Source: Hyperoodon ampullatus (Eukaryota > Chordata > Mammalia > Artiodactyla > Ziphiidae). Taken from it: a stretch of 64,000 nt of DNA. The notes under the pieces were generated by a model. It worked only from the letters and a program-made list of their open reading frames with translations. It made no database searches and was not told the origin of the DNA. The first letter of the stretch is position 1. Each line of letters opens with the position of its first letter. A program made the translations under genes and the position numbers. Below are positions 43,646-56,999 of the stretch, in pieces. The DNA lies in contig OX457071.1 of the NCBI GenBank assembly GCA_949752795.1, positions 26,086,800 through 26,150,799 of the forward strand, given 5' to 3'.

Positions 43646-45760
43646 TTACCTTAGGACCCTTTCCTTGGTTTGAGAAAAGGAGCAATAAAATATACACCCT
43701 TCAAACAAAGTTTTGTAAGTTTTATCAGGGCTACTGGTTGAGGAAGGAATATTAGGCTCAAGAGCTTGGGCATTGGAGTATGAGAGCCAAAATTTATATT
43801 AGCCAAACTAAACACTTGGGAAGAGTGCTGGATGAGCTTTCTGTAGGACTCTTTTCCTCTCTTTGTCTTGCTAAAAATTTCCTTGGGCTGTGGAGATGGA
43901 GGTGAGTCAGAAAAGCAAAGGTTGAGCCTGTGTGCTCCAGTATGGTGGAGCACTAGGGTCCTAGAAATAACCATATGGGTGTTTTCAGCACATGGGGCCA
44001 GTTCCTCAAATCTCCAGCAGTGCCTGGAGTGCTGGGTGAGGGCACCCAAAGCCTCCCATGACTCCAGAAGAGGTAGGGAGTGCCAGAGAGAGGGCCCGGG
44101 GGCCCGAGGGGGTGGACACGGTGCACTGGCCATGAGCTCTGGAGGCTGATGGGAACTCAGGCATCAGCAGTGGCTGCCAAAACAAGGGTGACATCAGCCT
44201 AAAACCAGGAGTCTCTCTCCTACCTTTTCTCCTAGTAGCCTAGCAGTGAGATAAGATTCCCCTGTACTCAAATGAACCCTGGGGAGAATGGAGAAGGGGA
44301 AATCATGAAAAGTCCATAAACTCCAGTTTGCCTAAGTTTGATAAAAATTAAGCCCTCTGTCACCTGGTGGAATAAGGCTCAAAGCAGAAATTAGATTGAG
44401 TTGTAGAAAAACACAGTTACATTCTCTTTATGTGCATTTCTAAATGCAGAGAATTTTGTACCTACTACATAAACAGAATAAATAAATCCAATATCATATT
44501 AGAAACTAAAATTAGCAGTGAATGGCTATCATTCAGTGGTATTGAGTAACGGCGTTTATATGTCACTTGAGAATTGACAAGTGGTTTTTTTGTACTTAAT
44601 TTCATTTGCTCCACTCAATAGTCTGCAAGGTAAGCAAGCCAAAGACCCTTCCTTCACCCGAAAATATAGACAGCTATGAAATACCATCCCTGAATAGTCA
44701 TTGATTCTGTTCATTCAAAAAATCAGTGGAAGGCAACTACTTGTCACCTATTTGACATCCCATTTTCCCTTGAGTACATTTTCCAGAGGCTGTGAGGGAT
44801 ATGGGGCAGGGTCATAAAAGCATCATCAAGGGAAGGAATGACCCTTGGTATGACCAGGGAGTGACCACACCCATACACAGTAGGCGTGGAAGGTGAAAGG
44901 ATGAATAAGTAAGTCCTTGAAAATCTATATTAGCATTGCAGAAAGGAAGGAGAGCTCATCAGCAACACTGCTGGGGGTAATTTAGATGGTGTGGAGAAGG
45001 TGCGAAGGTCCATATAGGTGGAGTCGCCTTAGTGATCTACTCAGGAGCCTGCGGAGATATCAGTCACCCTGGTTGGTGGTACAAAGAGCCTGGACAAGGT
45101 AAGAAAGGGGCTTGGAGACATGAAATAATTTCAGAGCCTGATCTTTGCAAACGATCAGTGTGGCATCCTTGAGCCTGGTCCGAAGCTGGGTAAGTCCAGA
45201 CATGAAGACCTGGGCAAGGCACTTGGCCTCCCAGGAGCAGGTGCTATCACAGCCTGCTGGGTGGATGCAGAGGCCACTCACAGCATAGGCTCAGCCCCAG
45301 GCTGGGATGTGCAGATTCATCCAAGTAGCTCAGGGAGGAGAACGGAGCTTCAGTTCTGACTACAGTTGGAGGCCTGGAGGGAAATCAAGGCAGAAATCCA
45401 GTCTGTGCTCTAGGCCCCAGGAGAGGGGGCAGGGGAAGGAGTAATGGAGACAAGGTTTAGTGGCTTCCCTGCCACTGTGGGCTGAGACTGCTGACCATCA
45501 GGGTGGCTGTGGAACTCAAGTGGCCCTAGACCACAGTCGGAGGCTGTTGGCAGTGCCAGTGGAAGAGCCTAGAGAAGACAGGGATTGAACATGATGGCAC
45601 CCATACAGCTAGGATTTGAGCTAGACTGATGGAATATACTAGTCAACCATTTGACACGCCGCTGAGACATGAGACTTAATGAGAAAACAATTCCTCGACC
45701 AGTAAGCTATTCATCAAAAAACAAACAAAAAAACCTAACATAAGGTTAACCAGACAACTA
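43646..45760. other. Unique, partly GC-richer sequence, no gene confirmed
   Basis: The 43,980-44,200 and 45,000-45,560 parts are GC-richer than their neighbours. A 160-codon minus-strand frame (43,651-44,133) starts in a Pro-rich segment and shows no domain. Its plus-strand partner (43,868-44,149) is equally open, which points to chance. A weak antisense MIR-like motif lies at about 44,540-44,640. Confidence 0.35.
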
Positions 45761-45764
45761 AAGG

Positions 45765-45800
45765 ATTTTTTTAAATTGGAGTATAGTTGATTTACAATAC
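45765..45800 (-). mobile_element. L1 3' tail stub
   Basis: 'ttaaattggagtatagttgatttacaata' is the reverse complement of the last L1 bases. About 35 bases, an extreme 5' truncation. Confidence 0.7.
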
Positions 45801-45939
45801 AAACAGCTAAAAGACTTTGATACTAATTTGTAATTTTAACATGGTTTAGGCATAGGAAACTTTTTCTAGGTTAACGGAAGGAAATGTACCATTGTCCAAG
45901 CTAGACTGAGGAATGACATGAGTAGGAATATTATTTCTT

Positions 45940-46313
45940 TTCTCTTTTTAAAAAAAATTTATTTATTTTTGGCTGCATTGGGTCTTCGTTGCTGCTCCTG
46001 GGCTTTCTCTAATTGCGGCGAGCAGGGGCTTCTCTTCGATGCGGTGTGAGGGCTTCTCATTGCGATGGCTTCTCTTTGTTGCGGAGCACAGGCTCTAGGC
46101 ATGTAGGCTTCAGTAGATGTGGCACGTGGGCTCAGTAGTTGTGGCATGCAGGCTCAGTAGTTGTGGCTTGTGGGCTCTAGAGCGCAGGCTCAGTAGTTGT
46201 GGCACACGGGCTTAGCTGCTCCGCGGCATGTGGGATCTTCCTGGACCAGGGCTCGAACCCATGTCCCTGCGTTGGCAGGCAGGTTCCTAACCACTGTGCC
46301 ACCAGGGAAGTCC
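45940..46313 (-). mobile_element. tRNA-derived SINE, long CHR type (copy 3)
   Basis: On the minus strand it begins GGACTTCCCTGGTGGCACAGTGG, has the B-box-like GGTTCGAGCCC, and ends in an AAATAAATTTTTTTT-like tail. The 22-bp unit occurs three times (46,106-46,127; 46,128-46,149; 46,150-46,171), making this the longest copy. The target-site duplication is AGGAATaTTATTTCT at 45,924-45,938 and AGGAATgTTATTTCT at 46,314-46,328, 14 of 15 matching. The 62-codon frame inside is not a gene. Confidence 0.96.
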
Positions 46314-46329
46314 AGGAATGTTATTTCTG

Positions 46330-46775
46330 ATTACTTCTATCATATATAGAATAGAGTGGTCCATTTGACTGTTCATCTGACCAGCTTGGTCTCTAGAGAA
46401 CTAGCCAGGCCGGTTCCATGATTTTGATATTTCCCCTAAGTCCTTAGATCCTGCAGTCAATTTTGACAGGACCCTAAAAGGGGCATTCAGGAGCAACTGT
46501 TTTTGTTTTTTTGCTTTCTTTTTAACTGGGGAGCTTTCATTCTCCATGTGCACAGGGCAAAAGAGTATTAATATTGGAAGAATAGGAGCTAGCTCTTATC
46601 ACGGGTAACACTTGCAGCCTCTAGTAGAGTCACTGTATGGCTTTAGGAGCACCCAGTGCACCAGATGATGGATCTTTAATTTTACTCATTCCACTTTTTA
46701 GAGCATTTTGAACCAGCTTTTCTTTGTAAGTGCCTTGTTTTCTCCCATGTAGCAGAAATAATAAAGATAATCGGA
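46330..46775. other. Unique sequence, no gene seen
   Basis: No repeat family or exon is recognised. Confidence 0.4.
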
Positions 46776-46779
46776 GAAG

Positions 46780-47120
46780 TGTGGGATGTGTACTGTGTGC
46801 CAGATACCCTTTGAGGTGCTTTATGAGGATTATCTTATTTTGTCTTCACAGCAAGCCTATGGGGCAGCTACTGTTATTATCCCCATTTTCTTGGAATCTA
46901 GAGAAGCATGTATCCACAGAATCTTAGATCTGAAAGACAAACATGTTAATAAACATGGAGCCCTGTTTTCCAATAGCTCTCATGCCACACCAGTGTCTCA
47001 TAGGTATAAGAACGAATGAGACACCAGTGTCTTATGTGAACAGACACTGAAGCCCAGATCAGTTCAGCCAGTTACCAAAGGACATATTCTGTTATATGAC
47101 AGACCTGGAATAAATGTAGG
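46780..47120 (-). mobile_element. MIR fragment followed by an L3/MIR3-like piece
   Basis: Antisense MIR at 46,780-46,895: 'gtactgtgtgccagataccctttgaggtgctttatgaggattatcttattttgtcttcacagcaagcctatggggcagctactgttattatccccattttctt'. Then 'cacagaatcttagatctgaaagac' and 'gacactgaagcccagatcagttcagccagttaccaaagg' resemble a second old element, an L3/MIR3 relative. Confidence 0.6.
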
Positions 47121-49900
47121 TTATTTCACATTCATTTATCTTTCAACTACACCATATCTTCTCTTAGTTATAATTAAGAAAGAAAAGTAGTTCTCCTTAA
47201 AAATACAAATATATAAAATGAGGTCTGGCACAAACACCAGGACTAAGTAAATAAAATTCTGTAGAAGCTGCAATATATGTGCATGTGTGTACATATATAT
47301 ACATATGTGCATGTATACACATATATGTGCATATATTTTTTTTTACACATGCTGCCTTTAACAAAACATCAGCCACGGAAATAAATGAGTACATAGAGAT
47401 CTCAAATCCTTGCAAGCCTGCCAGACTTCCTGATGACCAAGTTTGTGTCAGTGGTTTGGAGCCACTTTGATCTCAGCTCCTACAAAAGATCCGAAGAAGG
47501 TACCTATTAAAATTTCATAGGTCATAATTAATGATCCTGCTCATAAAATTGCTTCTAATATCTCTAGCTCTAGATAGACAGCTTACCTGCAGGGAGAATT
47601 TTCTTTGCAGCAACACACTGAAGATCATAAATTGGCCTGGTTCAGTAATTTAGTGAGTCTTGGGGAGTGAAAACCTCCCTCTTTCTAAATGGATGATTTC
47701 ACAGTAAGTTTACTGCTACAGGAAATTGAGAGCTTGTTATATACCTGTTTTCTAGATCCACTGTCATGGCTGGAGGTTTTGAAAATTCAGGGAAACTTGA
47801 TTTCCGCCTCCTTACTGTTTTTCCACATCCACACCCCACTGTGTGTACGTCATGCTTCCATGGCTGTAGGGTGGACATGGTGAGGACGAGAAAAATCTGC
47901 TTCTTCGGTGCCTCTGCCACATGTGCCTCCAGTTCGAGGAACCAGGAGCAGCTGCATATTTGTTGGACCATCCAGGCCCTTCCTTTCATCTACTTTGTCC
48001 TCTTCCTCCTCTATTTCTCCCTCTCTTTTCTTTCCCCCATGTCTATTATTCTACCTCAAAAAACCCCACCGTCTCCCAATAACAGCTCCCTAATTGTCAG
48101 TGTACAAGTGAGCCAAGAAAAGCATTTCTCCCCCAGTTGGCTTCCTTCAACCTCTCAAAGTGTTCTTTGGCTTCACCCCACTGTCAGAGGAAATGACATT
48201 CATGGATAATGCGTTGGTTTGGCTATACTTCTCAAACACCTATCGACTTTTATATCTGTTCTTGGAATGTATAAAGGTAGTTCTATTAGGGGTATTAGTC
48301 ACATTTTAAATTAAAACACAAGATCCATTAGCCCATTCTACATTTCTGATTATTTGCACTGATCCTCTTCCATTAGAGATTGTTGACTGAACCTAGTATT
48401 TTATCTGAAATAGTTTTACATCCTCCACAGACGTTTTGATGGCAATGCAATAAAAGTCATCAGTTGGCAGGAAAGGGGCTCATTAAATTCATTGCAAAAA
48501 TACACCCAAGTGACACACCATACCAAAAATGTTGACTTGGTTTCCCAGACCTTGTGGAAATAGGCTAAGGGGGAGAGAGGGAAAGGTGTTAAACGCAAGG
48601 GTGAAGATATAATTTACGTTTGGTTATTAACTTAACCAATATTGTCAATAGTGTATTTTTTCTTTGCCTTGGGCTAGCTGGAAATTGGTAAAATTATCTC
48701 CAATCCAATCAACTGGCACCTGCCATTCATGGTGTGAATAATACCGTGCTTAAAACTTGATAGAACAGCCCATCTTGTGTAGACTTTGAACCATCACCAC
48801 TTGGAAATTACATCTCAAGAAACCAGAATCAAATATGACACATCGACCTAAAGTGGGGAAGGGTCAATAGCCCATTAGCGGTTCCCCAGAGGATTTGTGT
48901 TATAAGTGACCTTCCCTTGCTGCTGCCACTCTTCCCCAACTACATCAAGGCTGCTTGGGGAAGAGACAAACTAATCACTTGCATATACTAAATTTGCTGC
49001 AGGCCATTGTGTGATAAATTGCCCAATTTCACTTAGCAAGGTAGCTTGGAAAGAGAAAGAAAATTCAGTCTCACTGAATATAAAGTCTTTGTGTGATTGG
49101 GGTCTTCAGCTGTAACACAGGACTAAAAATATATATGTTTTCTGGCAGCCTCTCCAACTTGCTGGGGGTTTGGTGCATGGAAAATGTGACTGTTCTGATT
49201 TCTCCATATTATTTAGAAAACAGCTGCCAGATGAGACTCCCTGGCCAGAAGGACTTGAATTTTTTTAATTGATATGGCATCTCATTGATTTGGGGGGTTG
49301 CATGTTAATAATTTTATTCTTTGAAGAAACCAAAGCATGGAGTATGAACCCTAAGTCTGAGGTCAACTTGGAGCCCTGTGACCATGTATTATGACTTGGT
49401 CAACTAGTCAACCTGACAACCTCTGGAACATATTTCATTGGCTTTAAAAATAGGAATAATAATCTGGGTTACTGTAATTTGGGTATTGGAATTGATGATA
49501 TAATAAATATTACTGCTTGATCTAAGGGTTAAGCAGTCAAGGCAAATTCTAGTGGTATTTTGGCTTATATGCCAAAAATGCATTTATGTTGAACTTTGCT
49601 TGCTCATTTTGCCTCAGCATTTCTAGGCAGTAACACCAAATCTTTCTGTTGGCCAATTCCAAATATACGTGGGGCATTAAGGGGGGTTAGAAAATGGGAT
49701 GAGCTTATCTCTTGTCTCCCCTCTTTGATCTTGGCCATTGTTTGCTGTATTATTCCATCTCAAATGTTAGTTCCTTTCATTTCTGAAGTACCTTGGCCAG
49801 CCTTTCCCAAAGGGTATTCCTCCCAAAACTATTACACAGCATGCGGATAGGTGCTACTCCAAAAAGGAGTCAGAAGTGATTGAGAAACTCTGGGTTAAAT
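47121..49900. other. Unique sequence with an alternating AT/GT tract, no gene seen
   Basis: 47,275-47,335 is an imperfect ATATGTGCATGT tract. A 147-codon plus frame at 47,766-48,209 has a hydrophobic middle but no homologue I recognise, and no splice context supports it. Confidence 0.4.
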
Positions 49901-52610
49901 GCGGTGAAATGGGTACTTTTCCACAGGATTTTTCAGAGCTTCAATTTACTAATGTATGTTGTGGCTCACCAGGAGGGGTAGATAGTATGCAGCATTTACC
50001 ACATTATTTGTCCAAATATTTGTTTCGATGGAAGAGGATTTTGTAGGAGTACTCTTCCATAGGGGCATACTTTGCCAAACATTTATTTTGTTCAATTTCA
50101 AATGCATTCGGTCCTTTAAAATGGTCTGCAATGCCTCGCCTAGTGAACCTACTATACAAATATAAATATAATTGGGATGGCAGCGATATGCGAAACTAAA
50201 ACTTCAGCGTGAAGTACCATCATGGAATAGTTTTGAAAAAATCCCAAACAAGTACACAGAATGACATGAGATTAGGAGATGCCCCACAACTGTGAAACTG
50301 GGGGAAGCATGGAAGTCTTGGAATTCTTTTTGTAACAAAGCAGCTCCTGGGAACAGTGAGTGGGCACGGAAGGGAAACTCACCAGGTAAGAAATGTGGCC
50401 ACGGAAGCATCCTGTTGAGATGGCACTTGACCCTGCATGAGAGCATCAGTAGCCCCAGAAAGAGCCCTTCTCCCTGCATGAGCTTTAACAAGACTTCCTT
50501 TTCCTCTGGGACCAGATATATCATGCCCAATCAGAATTCTCATTAATATGCTTTATCTGGGGGTAGGAAAAATGCATAAAAACTGTAGTTCCATATCATT
50601 TTTAGGTTAACACGAATAATTTGGAAAGTAATATAATTAAAATGCTCAATAGAGAAATAGAACCTATTTTGTTATTATTTATTTTTTAAACCTTTTAATT
50701 ATCAGCTATATATTTTTTTATCTTATATATTTATCTTCTCTCTTCCTTCCCTTGATCTCCCTGTCCTTGCTTCCAGCCCCCAACACACAGCATTGATGGA
50801 TGTGTAACTAAAGTCCCCAGTGTCTTCACATTAACAAAAAAATAAATCCCCAACCAGAAAAAAGTATAAAATTTTGAAGTACAAGCTGACTCAAAGAGGA
50901 AGAGCCAAATTTATTGAGGCATTTTCTGCTTTTTCAGGGAATAAAGATCCTATATTCTAGGACTCAGGTGTACTTACTTGAAGAAAATGTTTCAATGGTC
51001 AGTTTTCTGAAAATCAAGCTGAAACATATTCACAACTGAAAACGTAGATAAAACGTCTGCAAATGCACATTTCTTTCTCAAATTAAGTAAAGTTCCATTT
51101 AAAAACATCACATCAATGGGCAAGTGATGCTTCAAAGCTGTGTTTACTTGCATAAGTAGAGCTGTCTATATTTCTGAATTTCATAACTAAATCAAATTAT
51201 TGTGTTGTTTTATTTTTGCTTATCTAGTTGAATATAAACGTGTCTTCTCCAGACTTTTTTGTTTGCTATTTTACACAACGATGGATAAGTCCTTAAGTTG
51301 CAACAAGCCTTGTGAGAATGGGGTAAGTACTGTTTTCTCTGTTTTACAGGTCAAGGCATAGTAGGACTTTTAGATCTTCTTTGCTCAAAATCCAGGATTC
51401 TATCTATCAATATATAAAGCCACTTCAACATATCTAATGCTTTTAAAGCCAGAAGCAGTTTGTGTATTCATCATTTCTCACCACATATAAGAACTGTCAT
51501 AGCTTTTAAAATTCCATAGGAGAATTAAATAAGCTCAAGACTAAGCAGAAAATAAGAATACTAAAGCTAGAAGAAGAAAAATGAATGTAGCTTAGCTGGT
51601 TTCTGCTGACAAGCCTATTTGTAGTCTCTTTAGGCTAGAGTAAGCCTACAAAACTGTTTCCAGCCATTGCAGTGGAATCCCTAGCTTTGAGCTGTTGTAG
51701 GGTTGAGCACATCCACCCAGTCTGAATGATGGGGAAATACCAGCTCTCCTTTCCTCTGAACTTCTCAGGGGGCTCACGGGCTGTTGTGACAAATGCACAG
51801 CAAGCCAAAGCCTTTTCACCACCTCATCATTCCAGGGCAGACGGGGATAAAGGCAAGTTGTGAGGGCACTTGCTCAGGGTTGCAGAAGCAAACTTAGCCT
51901 CCAGGTCCCCGACATCTAGACCTACCATCTTGTTCTGGGCTCTTCCACGTTACTGCCTCTCAAAACTCTGCAAAACTCAACAATTCTTGCTGTCTCTATT
52001 CAAAATAACTCACCAAACATTCTTAAAGTGTGTTATGGAGAAATCAGACTCCATAGGTTATGGGTGCTTAGGATATGGGTGGTGAGAGGAAAGCATGGAG
52101 GAAGTGCCTCTCATCACAGAACAAGGGGGCTATAGGCTGAGAACAGTGCCCAAGCCTTGAGAGAAAGATCTCCACAGAGGGGAAGTTATGATGGATGTAG
52201 AGAGAAGTTACTAAGGCTCACAAAGGTCTTAAGAAAGATGGAACTATGTTTCAGGAACACTAGTTCATTCCAAAGGGAATGCCCTTAAACAGTACAGAGT
52301 CTGACATCCAAGTCATTCTGGCAAAACCATCTTAGATGTCAGAAACTACCAAGCAAATTCCAGATGCCTGGTTTAAGCTTGAGACATCAATTTTTTAAAA
52401 AGAAACTAATCAAAAATAACTCTTGCTGAAAGAAAGAACTTTTTAGGTAAGTTTAGAATATTCAGTAATAAGTTGGCAAATTGATTAAATGTCTATTTGA
52501 TATCATCCTGCTAATTCTCTATGTCCAGAGCTCCTTAAAAAGGAAACAGGCAAGATTTTATTAGATCCAACATATGAGTAGTTTCTATTGCCTTTGCACT
52601 TAGACAATTT
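49901..52610. other. Unique sequence, no gene seen
   Basis: There is no recognised repeat beyond a short antisense MIR-like core near 51,320-51,365 ('gtactgttttctctgttttacaggtcaaggcat'). Overlapping antiparallel frames at 50,204-50,546 look like chance. Confidence 0.4.
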
Positions 52611-52613
52611 TGC

Positions 52614-52645
52614 TATTATTATTACTATTATTATTACTATTATTA
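52614..52645. repeat. (ATT)n microsatellite
   Basis: ATT units with two ACT interruptions. Confidence 0.92.
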
Positions 52646-55600
52646 AGAGATGGCAACTACCTTTAATACAGTTGCTTCCTATAATTCAGTGAAGAAGCAG
52701 ACAAGGAAGGTGAGCCCTGATGCACTCAAGTGATTTATCCTCAGAATCAAAATGGAGTCCTTGACTGGGCTAGGATGAACCATAGGTCCTTACTCACATG
52801 AAGTATTTATACTTTTTAAAGATTTTAAGTAAAATTTTTTTTCTTCTCTCCACAATATTCATTAGTTCTAATCATATTATGGTCCCAATGTAGCTATTTT
52901 AAAGTGAAATTAAAAGGCAGCCTAGCTTTGGAGGGTAAGAATTATTGAAAGAGGTGTCTGGAGAGCCATTTAAAATTTTCAAGTAAAAAAAAAGTGCGTG
53001 TGTGAGAGAGAGCGTGCGCGCTGTTCTTTTCCTTTTAAAAACTAAGAAATCAAAGAAATAGTCTAATTTACATTAGTGATCTGTAATCTATGAAACAATT
53101 TTTAACCATTTTAAAGTGAAAGGCTGGTGATTATGTGGGTGAGTAGATGGCGATAATAACCATAAATCTTTAAAAGCTGTAGATGTGTGAGGTAATAGTA
53201 TATAAAAATGAGGTTTGGCTAGGTTCCTGGCCTGAGAGCCTAGAGAGGAGAGCCTAAGCCATCATTCTGAGCCCTCGAGGTGGTGGAACTTTTACATGTG
53301 AAGGGCTGGCCTTTGCCTTCCTGACATCCCAACACCCCATGCACGTTCTGTAGGATGTAGTTAGACCCCCAGATGAGCACTGGTCCTTTTCAGCCTCCCT
53401 TCCAGGGAGAGTAGAGCCAAGGATGGCTCAGTAAGTGGGAAAGCTGGAGGCGCACGGTAAAACCTCTGCTGAGCTGCTGCTATCCTAGGCGAGCTCCAAA
53501 GGGGAACCCACCCTTTGTGTTGCAGGGGGACTGGGAGGTCTTTCTCCCAAGTTGTACCACAGAAGTATGGTGGGCATCGGCTGCTGAACTTATGTTGAGC
53601 TTCCTACTACGCCCAGTCTCTCGTTGAGAAATAAATAGTATTGCTCCTGGGGGCAGGAGCGACTGAAACGAAGGGTAGAAGAATGGAAGATGGAGGTGGA
53701 AAAGGGAGATACGTCTGAAGCCACCAGTGAGTAGAACAAACCCCAGATCATATACTGAGGGAAGACCAGTGTCTATCAAATGACTCTCCTAAGAAGACAG
53801 AAAAGCACGCATGAGACATGCAAATTAAAAATGCTTGGAATTAGAGGTCTGATTGAAAATAGAGTCTACGTGCCTTCTTTCCCAGTTCTAGATCCCATGT
53901 CATTGTTGGGAAAAAACACCTCATGGCAATCCACACGTAAAGCACAGCCAGAAACCAGTTGATTTTAAACATGCTCAGTGATACTTTCAAAATAAGCCGT
54001 GAACAAGGATTCCCCTCCTATTGCTGGACTTAGAACACATAAGTGCAATGAAAAGTATGCTTGATTGTGCTACAATAAATAGTATGTTTCTTAATAATTT
54101 TAATATCTCAACTGTAACCCCAAGTCTCTTAAGATAAATAGTTAATGGCCATTATGTGTCAATGTCATACTTTAAGGGAACTCTGTGGCATGGATTCGGT
54201 TTTATCTGACAGGTCAATACTATGGAAAGAATTTCAACTTTCAACCTTATTTTTAAAGATAAAAATGGATCTTTTTAAAAGTCTGCAGAGAATTGGTTCT
54301 AGCAATGCCATTATGTGTTATACATATTAGAGAAGGGTGCATGGCATGTACTCAGAGAGTTTGAGAGGAAATTAGAATGCTACAAATGATCCCCTCTCTT
54401 GAATCCTGAAAAATTCCACTTTGATTTAGCACCAGTGGAATTGTTAATAGAAACTTCTTTGCACATCGTGTATATAAACAGCACAGCCCGGCCTGTATCA
54501 ACTTTATGCTCCAATAAACAAGACAATAATGACAAATTATCAAAGCAGGCCTCAGATGTGACCCTCAATTGGGAGAGCAGCAATTTAATGAAGACAAAAG
54601 CTAGGTGAAAGCTGCTAATATCATTTACTGATAAACAGATTTTCTCTAGAGGCTCCTAGCTGAATCCCCTAAGGACCCATAAACCTGCATAATTCCATTT
54701 AAAATATTGTGCAATTCACTAAATTAGTCTTTGAACATCCTTACTATCCAATTACGAAGCCCCAGCATGGACCGAATAATGAAATTTTTCAAACTGTGGA
54801 ATGCATGTGGTCTTAACAAACTTATGACAAACACCAAAATTAGCTTTCAATTTTGAGGCCAATGTAGCTCCCTTTAATACCTCAAGTCAGAGTGGCAACA
54901 ATAAAACACTACTGCAAGGCTAAGCAGAACAGAAGAAAAATAAATCTTGACTTACTCAGAATTCTGAATGCGGTCTACCTTCAGGAAAAAAGAAAAGTCA
55001 TAGGAAGTTGAATGATGTTTTGCATTTGCAAGCTATTTGGTCACTTAAAATCTAGTAAAAGCTTTACTGAATAAAGGGTACAAAATACCTCCTGGACAGT
55101 TCTATCTTCCAGGCAGGCAGAAAAAGGCGAGAGTTTGAGGAAGTGAAATTTATTTCTGTTCAAGCATTGCAAGCTGCATTATTAAAGTCATTTGTCATGG
55201 TTTGAATATTTCTGCCTGATTCACCATTAAATTGGCCTTCTAATTACCAACTTTGTCATGAAAAGTGGTATGGCTGTTTCATTCACCAGAAAACTTCAAT
55301 TCTTTAATCATCACTTGCTTTCATATGAGAAGAAAGAAAGGAAAAAAGAAAACAACAAACCATATGTTTTTATCCTCAAATCCTAAAATATATGTCAACA
55401 CAATAATGCTTAAATGATCTCAAAGCCGTACATTTTTAAGATGTTGAGTATTTAGAAAGGGAGTTATTTCATCTAGGAACTTGGCCAACATTAACCTATT
55501 ATTTGGTTACATAACTCAGTCTTGCTGTGGACCACACAGCCTCGTCATAGTTTCAGAACAAGCAGGCACCAACCATAATCATAATGTGTTAGGCAAGTTA

Positions 55601-56020
55601 TTTCTCTTTCCTGTATATTCTAGCTTCTTGGCTTCTTGGTTGGTGTATGTAACTCTATCCACAGAAAAAGATCTGGAATCCATAGCTTATCCAAGCAGCC
55701 TAGTGAAGTCATTGACAAATTGTTTACAGCATGCTTGCTCTACTTCCAAGTGGGCAAGGATGGGAAATTGTGGCTGACAATCACATAGGTACAGTATCTT
55801 CCCTTCTGTCTTCACTTCTGTTGGATGGTGGAACGGCAGGCACTCATATTTTAAACTACACTGTATAGCTTCCTATACTATAGTGTTTGGGAGAAAGAAG
55901 ACTAACCTACTGACTTTAAGAGAACTCCAACAAAGGCTTAGTAATACAACCATATTTGGGAAACTTCCATATAACAAAACAGACTGGCAAACATATTCTG
56001 ACCCAAAGCACACCAGACTG
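52646..56020. other. Mostly unique sequence, no gene seen
   Basis: A GT/GA/GC mixed tract lies at about 52,996-53,024 ('gcgtgtgtgagagagagcgtgcgcgc'). A GC-richer, repeat-free patch at 53,220-53,760 has a 99-codon minus frame without a domain. The 54,400-55,330 stretch is repeat-poor with enhancer-like AT words. Confidence 0.4.
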
Positions 56021-56024
56021 TGAG

Positions 56025-56125
56025 GTGTTTTACATTTTACAGATGAGGAAACTAAAGCACAGAGGGGTTTTGCAAGTTTCTCCAGGGTCACACAGCTAAG
56101 AAAATCCAGTTAGACCTTCTGGAGC
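56025..56125 (-). mobile_element. MIR SINE fragment
   Basis: 'ttttacagatgaggaaactaaagcacagaggggttttgcaagtttctccagggtcacacagctaag' is an antisense MIR core. Confidence 0.85.
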
Positions 56126-56995
56126 CCACAAATGTAACCATCTCTTTGTGTGCATGGAAAACATGTAGCACAATGCCTCTTATGTGTGTGTGCATCAAAT
56201 CTCTGAACTAATTTTTACATTTAGACCGTCTTTAAAAAGTGTATACACTTTAGACATTTTAATTTTTTAGGCTCCAAATAAAGAATTCCATGTTTTAACT
56301 GCTACAAAGACAACTGACACTAAATCTGAAGAACTTGAAGTTACATCTTTGGGATTCATATTATTAGATTCATAATTTCATGATTACCCTAATAGATGTC
56401 TTCTCTCATGAAAGCAATCTTTGGGTACGCATTTTATATTGACTTACATGAGTAGCGAAAACAAGTAAAACATCTGAATGACGTTATGAGTGCTGAAAGC
56501 TTATTTTTATGTATTCTTTTTGTTTAACTAAATTGGAGGAAAATTTGCATCTGCTAATAAGAGGTTTCCTTATAGCAAGATTATTTCATAGCTTCAAGAT
56601 AATCATGTATACTTTCTGATTCACTTTTCAGATTGTACTTAAATAAATTCACTAATTTTATCATGTTTTTTGATATTGAACCAAAATGGAGAAGTTTGGT
56701 TAAGAATTTTCAGTGTCATAATATGTGAAATTATATTTCCACCTTTTAAAAATAACTAGGACATCTTTGAGAATAAAAGGGGTGTTACTAATAACTATTA
56801 AAACAGTAATAACTAAAACAGTACAGCTGAACTTATCTGCAGTAAGTTCCTAAAAAATAGGTGATGGTAGGTAAAATTTTTAGAGCCCTGGTATGTCCAT
56901 ATATATATTTATTCTACTCTCAGACCCAATTGAGAATAGTGATAATATAAAATTTTTGTTTTAAAGTCATTTTGCTTTAGGATTTTGAGAGAAAT
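56126..56995. other. Unique AT-rich sequence, no gene seen
   Basis: No repeat family or coding signal is recognised. Confidence 0.4.
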
Positions 56996-56999
56996 TTTC

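Noticed and set aside
43651..44133. 160-codon minus-strand frame as a gene
   Set aside because: Composition is biased (Pro and Ser rich at the start), there is no recognisable motif, and the opposite strand is also open.
47766..48209. 147-codon frame with a hydrophobic middle as a membrane protein
   Set aside because: The hydrophobic segment comes from a T/C-rich stretch, and no family or exon context supports it.
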